In this document: one piece after another, positions 58,463-64,000 of the stretch | Layout of the letters: every line of letters starts with the position of its first letter | Position numbering within the stretch: the first letter of the stretch is position 1 | From: a bacterium | GTDB lineage: Bacteria; Joyebacterota; Joyebacteria; Joyebacterales; Joyebacteraceae | Reading direction: 5' to 3' | DNA: 64,000 nt | NCBI GenBank assembly: GCA_029990205.1 | Contig: JAPEKQ010000004.1 | Span: 38,901 to 102,900, forward strand | Notes under the pieces: model-generated | The model's database searches: none | Seen by the model: only the letters and a program-made list of their open reading frames with translations | What the model was told of the DNA's origin: nothing | Program-made: the position numbers and the translations under genes

Positions 58463-60379
58463 ATGAACGGCTTCGGAGGAACGATCCTTCGCATCAACCT
58501 CGAGACCGGCGACGTCAAGCGGACGCCGACGCCCGAGAGCTTCGCGCGGGAGTGGATGGGAGCTCGCGGGTTCGTCGCCAAGACGCTCTACGATGAGGTG
58601 CCGCGCGACGCCGACCCGCTTGGTCCGGACAACCTCTTCATCATGGCCCCGGGCGTGATGACGGGAGCTTTCGCGCCGTGCGGCTCGAAGATCGGGTTCG
58701 GGTGCATCTCCCCCGCCACGAATGGACACGCCGATTCGAACATGGGCGGCATGCTGGGCGCCGAGGTCAAGTACGCAGGCTATGACATGGTCGTCTTCGA
58801 GAAGATTTCTCCGGAGCCGGTCTACCTCTATATAGATGATGACAAGATCGAGATCCGCCCCGCCGGTGACTACTGGGGCATGGGCTCGCTCGATCTCGAG
58901 ACGCGGATGAAGGAAGACCTCGGCGAGGATTTCCAGATCGCGACCATCGGCCCCGCGGGCGAGAACGGCGTGGTCTTCTCGTGCATCACGCACGACTTCG
59001 GCCGCCAGGCCGGACGTTGCGGCGTCGGCGCCGTGATGGGCTCGAAGAAGCTCAAGGCCATCGCGGTCCGCGGGACGAAGACCCTCCCGGTCCACGACGT
59101 CGCCGCGATGACGAAGTCGACCTACGACATCATCCAGCGCACGAAGCCGCATCCGCTCATGGAGCCGTGGCAGAAGTACGGCACGGCGCTCTTCGTCGGG
59201 TGGGCCAACGAGCACGGCTGCTTCCCGACCAGGAACTTCCAGACGACGTTCCACGACAAGTGGCCTGAGATCAGTGGCGAGAAACTGGCCGAGGAGATCC
59301 TCGTCACGCACAAGGCGTGCTTCGGCTGCTGGATGAACTGCGGCAAGTACTCGGTCGCGAAGATCCCCGGCAAGCCCGACACGTATGTCGAGGGCCCCGA
59401 GTACGAGACGATCGCACTCTGCGGCGGCAGCTGCGCGATGGAGAACATCCATCACGTCGCGTACGCCAACTGGCTGTGCGACAACCTCGGCCTCGACACG
59501 ATGAGCGCCGGCAACACCATCGGGTTCGCAATGGAGTGCTACGAGAAGGGCATCATCACGAAGGATGACCTCGAGGGGCACGAACTCCGCTGGGGCAACA
59601 TCGACGACTTCGAGAACGTCGTGAAGATGATCGCGGACCGCCGCGGCATCGGCGAGACGCTCTCCTACGGCACGAAGGGAGCGGCGGAGCGACTCGGCCA
59701 CGACACGCTCGCGTTCGCTTCCCAGTCGAAAGGGATGGAGTTCTCGGGATACGACACGCGCTGGTACTCGGCGCAGCTCCTCTCCTACTGCACCTCCGAC
59801 ATCGGCGCGCACCACAATCGGAGCTGGGCCATCACCGCCGACATCCAGATCGGTCAGGACACTCCGAAGGGCAAAGCGCCGGTCGTGATCTATCTCCAGC
59901 ACATCCGCCCGCTCTTCGACACGTGGTGCTGCTGCCGCCTGTTCTGGGGCGAACTCGACATCACGCCCGAGGAGCACGTCGACACGATCCAGTACCTCAC
60001 GGGCTGGGACGTGACGATGGAGGAGTGCATGCAGGTCTCGGAGAAGATCTGGAACCTGACGCGCGCGCACTACCTCGAGCGGAACGGCGGGCCCGGCAAG
60101 CAGTTCGACGTCGCGCCGGTGCGGCACCTCGAGGAGAAGATCCCGAGCGGACCGGCCGAGGGGCACACGGTCGGGCGCGAGAACTTCGAGTACATGCTCA
60201 ACGACTACTACTACAACCGCGGCTGGGACAAGAACGGTCACCCGACGCGAGAGGTCCTCGAGATTCTCGGCATCGGGTACGCCGCCGACAACCTCGAAGA
60301 GGCCGGCCTCCTCGGCGAACCGTTCGAGGGTGGCGTCCCGAAGGTCCGCGGCGAGAAGCTCAAGCCGAAGGCAATGTAG
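58463..60379 (+). CDS. aor: Aldehyde:ferredoxin oxidoreductase, tungsten-type catalytic subunit
   Basis: A 638-residue enzyme of full family length that oxidises aldehydes to acids with reduced ferredoxin as product. It starts GFGGTILRINLETGDV as usual, has SPATNGHADSNMGGMLGAEV, the pterin-binding GRCGVGAVMGSKKLKAIAVRG, and the [4Fe-4S] ligands CFGCWMNC (Cys286, 289, 293) with the late cysteines at 489-491. The ATG at 58463 follows GAGAGGATG. The operon supplies its own ferredoxin subunit and cofactor genes. In an amino-acid fermenter it would oxidise aldehydes derived from 2-oxo acids or scavenge toxic aldehydes; the substrate is not known. Confidence 0.95.
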   Translation: MNGFGGTILRINLETGDVKRTPTPESFAREWMGARGFVAKTLYDEVPRDADPLGPDNLFIMAPGVMTGAFAPCGSKIGFGCISPATNGHADSNMGGMLGAEVKYAGYDMVVFEKISPEPVYLYIDDDKIEIRPAGDYWGMGSLDLETRMKEDLGEDFQIATIGPAGENGVVFSCITHDFGRQAGRCGVGAVMGSKKLKAIAVRGTKTLPVHDVAAMTKSTYDIIQRTKPHPLMEPWQKYGTALFVGWANEHGCFPTRNFQTTFHDKWPEISGEKLAEEILVTHKACFGCWMNCGKYSVAKIPGKPDTYVEGPEYETIALCGGSCAMENIHHVAYANWLCDNLGLDTMSAGNTIGFAMECYEKGIITKDDLEGHELRWGNIDDFENVVKMIADRRGIGETLSYGTKGAAERLGHDTLAFASQSKGMEFSGYDTRWYSAQLLSYCTSDIGAHHNRSWAITADIQIGQDTPKGKAPVVIYLQHIRPLFDTWCCCRLFWGELDITPEEHVDTIQYLTGWDVTMEECMQVSEKIWNLTRAHYLERNGGPGKQFDVAPVRHLEEKIPSGPAEGHTVGRENFEYMLNDYYYNRGWDKNGHPTREVLEILGIGYAADNLEEAGLLGEPFEGGVPKVRGEKLKPKAM

Positions 60380-60429
60380 GCCGTCGCAAAGCGACTGCAG
60401 ACTGGCGCAAGGCGACCGGAGAGATCCTG

Positions 60430-60669
60430 ATGATCGTCTATCTCCGCTCAGGCGGGAAACTCTGCGATCTTCTCAAGCCCGACGTCGATGAGTACACACG
60501 CAAGGTCGATGTCGCCGACGGGCTTTCCATCGAAGAGATCCTTGCCACGCTCGGGGTCGCACCCGTCATGGTCGCGTTCGCGTTCGCCGACGGCAAGGTC
60601 AAGAGGCTCGACTACGTTCCCGCGGACGGCGAGACCGTCACGCTCCAGTCGCCCGTCGCGGGAGGATAG
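60430..60669 (+). CDS. MoaD/ThiS-family sulfur-carrier protein
   Basis: A 79-residue beta-grasp protein ending SPVAGG, the di-glycine tail that is adenylated and thiocarboxylated in MoaD and ThiS. GGAGAG precedes the ATG. Core pieces are GLSIEEILATLGV and VNxGxxV-like positions replaced by FADGKVKRLDYV. It follows the oxidoreductase gene by 50 bases and precedes its probable activating enzyme by ten, so it probably donates sulfur to the dithiolene of the pterin cofactor. It is too short for most automatic calls in the correct frame but clearly real. Confidence 0.88.
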   Translation: MIVYLRSGGKLCDLLKPDVDEYTRKVDVADGLSIEEILATLGVAPVMVAFAFADGKVKRLDYVPADGETVTLQSPVAGG

Positions 60670-60679
60670 CGAGGTCCGT

Positions 60680-61429
60680 GTGACGCCCCCGGATCGACGT
60701 CTCACACCGGATGACCGCGAACGCTTCGCGCGCCAGCTCGAACTCCCGGAGTGGGGCGACGCGGCGCAGGAGCGGCTGCGCGACGCGAACGTGTTCATCG
60801 CCGGCGCCGGCGGACTTGGATCCGCCGTCGCCCTCTACCTCACCGCCGCCGGCGTTGGCCGCATCACGCTTGCCGACCCCGACGTCGTCGAACTCTCAAA
60901 CCTCAATCGTCAGGTGCTCTACACAACGAAGGACGCCGGCCGCGACAAGGTGGGCGCCGCGACGGACCGACTCGTCTCACTCAACCCGTCCGCGGCGATC
61001 ACGCCACTCCGCGAACGCGTCGACGCCGACTCCGCGCCGGGACTTCTTGCGGGACACGACATCGCCATCGACTGCCTGGATACACTCGCAGCCCGGTTCG
61101 TTCTGAACCGGGCTTCTTTCGAAGTCGGCATCCCCATGGTGTACGGAGCTGTCGCCGGCTTCACCGGCCACGTAAGTCTCATAGAACCGCCCGAGACAGC
61201 GTGTCTCGAGTGTTTCGTCCCGCGCAAGGAGCCGCCTGCTCCCGCGCCGGTCCTCGGGTGTACGGCGGGGCTCATCGGCACGCTCCAGGCGACCGAGGCC
61301 GTCAAGCGTCTCGCCGGTGTCGGAGAGACGCTTGCTGGGCGCCTCCTCGTCGTCGACGGTCTCGCGATGCGATGCGATGTTCTTGAAGTGCAGCGTGACC
61401 CCGCGTGTCCCGTCTGTTCCTCTCGCTGA
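60680..61429 (+). CDS. MoeB/ThiF-family adenylyltransferase
   Basis: A 249-residue E1-like enzyme. It has the head RFARQLELPEWGDAAQERL, the nucleotide-binding GAGGLGSAVALYLTAAGVG, DPDVVELSNLNRQVLY, and the zinc cysteines CLEC and CPVC, the latter at the C-terminus. The GTG at 60680 follows GAGG and starts just after the MoaD-like stop; upstream frame lies inside that gene. It would adenylate the C-terminal glycine of the MoaD-like carrier. It ends the oxidoreductase operon. Confidence 0.92.
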   Translation: MTPPDRRLTPDDRERFARQLELPEWGDAAQERLRDANVFIAGAGGLGSAVALYLTAAGVGRITLADPDVVELSNLNRQVLYTTKDAGRDKVGAATDRLVSLNPSAAITPLRERVDADSAPGLLAGHDIAIDCLDTLAARFVLNRASFEVGIPMVYGAVAGFTGHVSLIEPPETACLECFVPRKEPPAPAPVLGCTAGLIGTLQATEAVKRLAGVGETLAGRLLVVDGLAMRCDVLEVQRDPACPVCSSR

Positions 61430-61501
61430 GACGGCCGGCAACTGCCGGCAACGCCGCCAACGCTCGAAGACCCGGCTGACAACGCAGCCCTGATGAACGA
61501 A

Positions 61502-61564
61502 GAGACCGCTCGACCCTGGTTGCGACGGGGTTCCTCACCGTCGCGCTCTGGATCGAGCGGTCTC
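61502..61564. terminator. Long hairpin between converging genes (probable bidirectional terminator)
   Basis: A perfect 12-base stem GAGACCGCTCGA/TCGAGCGGTCTC encloses a second perfect stem GCGACGG/CCGTCGC with a nine-base loop. A smaller GCCGGC-AACT-GCCGGC hairpin lies at 61435-61450, just after the moeB-like stop. The position between converging genes suits a bidirectional terminator; T-runs are short on both sides. Confidence 0.5.
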
Positions 61565-61610
61565 GCTTGTCTCATATGTCCATCACGGCCATGACACCGC
61601 CGCGGTACAG

Positions 61611-62366
61611 CTACTTGATGATCATCATCTTCCCGGCCGCCGTCCCGATACCCTCGGCATCAGCCGACCAGACGTACACGCCCGGCGCCACTTCCTCGCC
61701 GTCGGCGTTCTTGAGGTTCCAGCTCATCTGGTCATTGGAGGGATCATCATGACTCAGTGTCCTGATGAGCTTGCCGGCCGGCGTGTAGATGCGTATCGTC
61801 ACCTTCCCGGGAAGACCGACGAACACGATACGGCGCTCACCGCCGTACTCCCAGTCCGCTTCAGAGCGATATGGATTCGGGATGGGCTGGATCTTGGAGA
61901 GCTGCGTCTGCTGACCGACGCGCGGCGAAACCACGTCCGTGCTGTTCGCAGCGCGACACGAATCATTGACGGCGCTGACGCCCTCCTCGAACGCGGTTAC
62001 CGACAGGATGTACGGGAACGCGTTCTGGTAGTTCGTCCGCCGGAACACGCGGACACTGTCGATGTAGAACGGCTCGAAGTCCCAGTAGCCGGCCGCCGAC
62101 GTATCCGCTTCGCCCCAGACGTACTCCCTGGCGAGGCCGAAGTCCTCGGAGTTCCACACCTCCCGGACCCACACTCTGTAGCCACCGAAGTTCTCGATGT
62201 CCCGCTCATCAATGCCGAGCGTCCAGCCGATCTCGATCATCTGGTCATCGAGCGCGACGTACTTGACCCGCGGACACAGGTCCGCAGCAGCCAACGACGC
62301 GAATACACACAGTAGAACAACCGCCACGAGCGCGTGGCGGGCACCGCTCCATACTCTCAACTTCAT
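61611..62366 (-). CDS. Secreted protein with FlgD/T9SS-type C-terminal domain
   Basis: A 251-residue protein. The ATG at 62366 is chosen because GGAGG lies just upstream; a longer frame to 62456 has no support and overlaps the promoter. A signal peptide (core LVAVVLLCVFASLAAA) is followed by a fibronectin-like segment (DERDIENFGGYRVWVREVWN) and a C-terminal FlgD-like Ig domain with IPNPYRSEADWEY, IYTPAGKLIRTLSHDD, APGVYVWSADAEG and the ending GKMMIIK. The layout is that of small surface or secreted proteins of the FCB group. No enzymatic domain is seen. Confidence 0.8.
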   Translation of the reverse strand: MKLRVWSGARHALVAVVLLCVFASLAAADLCPRVKYVALDDQMIEIGWTLGIDERDIENFGGYRVWVREVWNSEDFGLAREYVWGEADTSAAGYWDFEPFYIDSVRVFRRTNYQNAFPYILSVTAFEEGVSAVNDSCRAANSTDVVSPRVGQQTQLSKIQPIPNPYRSEADWEYGGERRIVFVGLPGKVTIRIYTPAGKLIRTLSHDDPSNDQMSWNLKNADGEEVAPGVYVWSADAEGIGTAAGKMMIIK

Positions 62367-62427
62367 GCTGGCCTCCGTGAGCCGGAGTGGCTCCGATTCG
62401 CGAATCCGGTATCTCATCCGACGAATC

Positions 62428-62456
62428 AGGCTAGCATCGCCACCGGTCCCAGTCAA
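62428..62456 (-). promoter_or_regulatory. Predicted promoter of the FlgD-domain protein gene
   Basis: On the minus strand TTGACT (62456-62451) and TAGCCT (62433-62428) are separated by 17 bases, about 60 bases before the start codon. Confidence 0.5.
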
Positions 62457-62565
62457 GGCTATTCACCGACCCCACGGGCTCTTTCGCCCGCGCGTACCCT
62501 CCCTAGCTCGCTCCTCCAGGTCGCCCGGGACACAACCGGACCGTTCAAATGAACCGCGAATCAGC

Positions 62566-62595
62566 TTGACAGCAACACTCCAATCAGGCTATTAT
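62566..62595 (+). promoter_or_regulatory. Predicted promoter of the TauE/SafE-family gene
   Basis: A perfect TTGACA at 62566-62571 and TATTAT at 62590-62595 are separated by 18 bases. The expected transcription start, about 62602, argues against the GTG at 62600 as the translation start. Confidence 0.6.
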
Positions 62596-62644
62596 TAGAG
62601 TGTCCTATAGCGACAGCGAAACCGTCCAACCACTCGCGCTCCTG

Positions 62645-63427
62645 ATGCTGAAACCGGTCGGGAGCCTCCGGAAAGGGCTGGCTGCTTTGGATGAGAACAT
62701 CATCATCTTCGCTCTCGTCGGCTTCGCCGCGCAGCTGATCGACGGCGCGCTCGGCATGGCGTACGGCGTGAGTTCGACGACATTCCTCCTCGGTGTAGGC
62801 GCCCCTCCGGCAGCTGCGAGCGCCAGCGTGCACACGGCCGAGGTCTTCACGACGGCTATCTCCGGCGCATCACACTGGAAGCTCGGCAACGTCGACCGCA
62901 AGCTCGTCCGCAAGCTCGTCCTTCCGGGGATCGTTGGGGGCGTCCTTGGAGCATACGTGCTGACCTCGATTCCAGGGGGCGTCATCAGGCCACTCGTCGC
63001 GCTCTATCTTCTCGCCATGGGGCTCCGGATCCTGTGGAAGGCACACAGGGGGCCGCTCGCGCAACCCCGGACGGCGAGACACACGCCGCTCGCTCTCGCG
63101 GGAGGGTTCTGTGATGCTATCGGCGGCGGCGGATGGGGGCCCATCGTGACCTCAACTCTCGTGGCCAATGGACATAGTCCACGCTCCACGGTCGGATCCG
63201 TCAATCTCTCGGAGTTCTTCGTCACGCTTGCTGAGGCGGCCACCTTTGTTGCTCTGCTCGGTCTCGTTCACTGGAAGGTCATCGCCGGACTCGTCATCGG
63301 AGGGGCGGTCGCAGCACCCCTGGCCGCGGTGCTGTGCAGCAGACTGCCGGCTCGGGCTCTCATGACTGCCGTCGGCATCGTCATCACGGCGCTCAGCATC
63401 CGCACGCTCGTGCTCGTCTTCCTCTAG
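62645..63427 (+). CDS. TauE/SafE-family membrane transporter
   Basis: About 260 residues with eight predicted helices. The family repeats are ALVGFAAQLIDGALGMAYG in the N-terminal half and GGFCDAIGGGGWGPIVTSTL in the second, with SVHTAEVFTTAISGASHW between. Members export sulfite, sulfoacetate or related anions, usually unproven. The start is uncertain: the ATG at 62645 is used; a GTG at 62600 would coincide with the predicted transcription start, and a TTG at 62687 has the better ribosome-binding site (GGAAAGGG). All begin before the first helix. It is a single-gene unit with its own promoter. Confidence 0.88.
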   Translation: MLKPVGSLRKGLAALDENIIIFALVGFAAQLIDGALGMAYGVSSTTFLLGVGAPPAAASASVHTAEVFTTAISGASHWKLGNVDRKLVRKLVLPGIVGGVLGAYVLTSIPGGVIRPLVALYLLAMGLRILWKAHRGPLAQPRTARHTPLALAGGFCDAIGGGGWGPIVTSTLVANGHSPRSTVGSVNLSEFFVTLAEAATFVALLGLVHWKVIAGLVIGGAVAAPLAAVLCSRLPARALMTAVGIVITALSIRTLVLVFL

Positions 63428-63472
63428 CCGTCGCGCGGCCGCGCCACCCCGGCACGCTGCGCGCAGATACAA

Positions 63473-63500
63473 GGAGCCCGCCGGCGAACCGGCGGGCTCC
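63473..63500 (-). terminator. Hairpin terminator of the right-edge gene
   Basis: A perfect 12-base stem GGAGCCCGCCGG/CCGGCGGGCTCC with a TTCG loop on the minus strand, followed by CTTGTAT, 32 bases after the stop of the right-edge gene. It could also stop plus-strand transcripts of the transporter gene, though no T-run follows in that direction. Confidence 0.65.
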
Positions 63501-63532
63501 AAAGGGGAGAGGTGTAGTGCAGGACTTCTACA

Positions 63533-64000
63533 CTACCTGTACATGGCCTTGATGCTGCCCCAGCTGCTCTCCTCAACCGGGACGATCTCCGCGCTACCCT
63601 CGAACCAGGTGTCGTCGAGGTTGATGCCAGCGCCGCCGGCAACACCCGGACCACAACCGTTGTCGGTGGTGTAGAACGTAACCATGTACTGGGCACCGGA
63701 GGCCGGCAGCAGGGCGCTGATGTCGTCACCAGCGAGACCCGACGAACCGAAGCCACCGCACCCCTCGAAGTCACCCCAGTACGCGCTGACGCCGTACACG
63801 GTGCCGTCGACGATCACGCTGTTGACCCAGTAGTCGTTGTCGACTGTCGGGACCTCAGAGTGGATCGCGTAGCGCATCGTGCAGGTCACGGCGGCGCTGA
63901 TGTCAGCAACCGGCGTGATCAGCGTGTTCGCGAGGCTCGGCGGGATGAGGCTGGTGTCAGCATCATCACCACACCACCACGACGGGATCACGTTCCGCGA
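63533..64000 (-). CDS. C-terminal part of a secreted protein with W-x-x-IKA-x-YR tag (runs off the right edge)
   Basis: The open frame continues past the window end, so only the last 155 residues are seen. They hold a beta-rich domain (YWVNSVIVDGTVYGVSAYWG, LPASGAQYMVTFYTTDNGCG) with no beta-helix repeats and none of the NSPCLP end domain of the array proteins. Nevertheless the protein ends SSWGSIKAMYR, the same tag as the five beta-helix proteins. The beta-rich part suggests an extracellular domain, but family and function are unknown. An intrinsic terminator follows. Confidence 0.75.
   Translation of the reverse strand, partial: SRNVIPSWWCGDDADTSLIPPSLANTLITPVADISAAVTCTMRYAIHSEVPTVDNDYWVNSVIVDGTVYGVSAYWGDFEGCGGFGSSGLAGDDISALLPASGAQYMVTFYTTDNGCGPGVAGGAGINLDDTWFEGSAEIVPVEESSWGSIKAMYR

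Noticed and set aside
58268-60241. An open frame of 657 codons on the minus strand, opposite the aldehyde:ferredoxin oxidoreductase gene
   Set aside because: Its composition is the usual Arg/Leu/Val/Asp antisense pattern and the plus strand carries a full-length conserved enzyme.
1-64000. Search by eye for tRNA, rRNA, transposase, integrase, phage and toxin-antitoxin genes
   Set aside because: None was recognised. A covariance-model scan for RNA genes was not possible, so small RNA genes could be missed.

Overview
The window reads as chromosomal DNA of an uncultured, G+C-rich, diderm and probably anaerobic bacterium. Outer-membrane beta-barrels ending in aromatic residues, a Wza-like SLBB exporter and lipoprotein signals indicate two membranes. 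FlgD-like C-terminal domains and a PorV/PorQ-type protein point towards the FCB superphylum, with Eisenbacteria- or Krumholzibacteriota-like lineages as candidates; the placement is inference, with no marker gene to prove it. A radical-SAM aminomutase, an aldehyde:ferredoxin oxidoreductase and pyruvate phosphate dikinase suit amino-acid fermentation. No tRNA, rRNA, CRISPR, IS element or phage gene was recognised.

Layout. (1) 1-11219, minus strand: an operon-like alpha-glucan surface system made of a 1776-residue modular secreted protein, a PorV-like protein, an outer-membrane barrel, a barrel fused to a glycogen-binding domain, a lipoprotein with two glycogen-binding domains, and the start of a MalF-type ABC permease. 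(2) 11290-16276: a sirtuin, a NapH-like Fe-S membrane protein with a small CXXC partner, and PPDK. (3) 16347-33448: an exopolysaccharide locus (WecA-like initiator, C5-epimerase-like protein, sugar aminotransferase, a tandem double glycosyltransferase, further glycosyltransferases, PaaK/CapK-like ligase, Wzy-like polymerase, CapA, Wzx, Wzz, SLBB exporter). (4) 33569-41784: a secreted subtilase, then a coupled regulatory operon of two paralogous beta-propeller sensor kinases and one NtrC-type regulator. (5) 41831-43005: MarC and a CYTH protein.

(6) 43046-49220, minus: KamA-family aminomutase, CoA-transferase A and B, class III aminotransferase, thiolase and hotdog thioesterase. Together these could turn an alpha-amino acid into a beta-amino acid, a beta-keto acid, its CoA ester, and then cleaved acyl-CoAs. 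(7) 49475-56459, plus: five tandem paralogous secreted beta-helix proteins, the fifth broken by a frameshift. (8) 56505-61429, plus: a tungsten/molybdenum aldehyde:ferredoxin oxidoreductase operon with cofactor genes. (9) 61502-64000: a FlgD-domain protein, a TauE/SafE permease and the C-terminal part of another secreted protein.

The most interesting signal is a shared C-terminus, W(G/E)xIKA(M/L)YR, that ends the beta-helix proteins and also the unrelated protein at the right edge. It looks like an undescribed C-terminal sorting or anchoring tag, used beside FlgD/T9SS-like C-terminal domains on three other secreted proteins. Second in interest are the glycogen-binding surface system, the beta-amino-acid pathway and the two-sensor regulatory operon with an atypical histidine box.

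Several putative sigma70-type promoters were read by eye with 16-18 bp spacers. Many -10 boxes begin TAG rather than TAT. Start codons were chosen by Shine-Dalgarno sequences, neighbouring stop codons and signal peptides.
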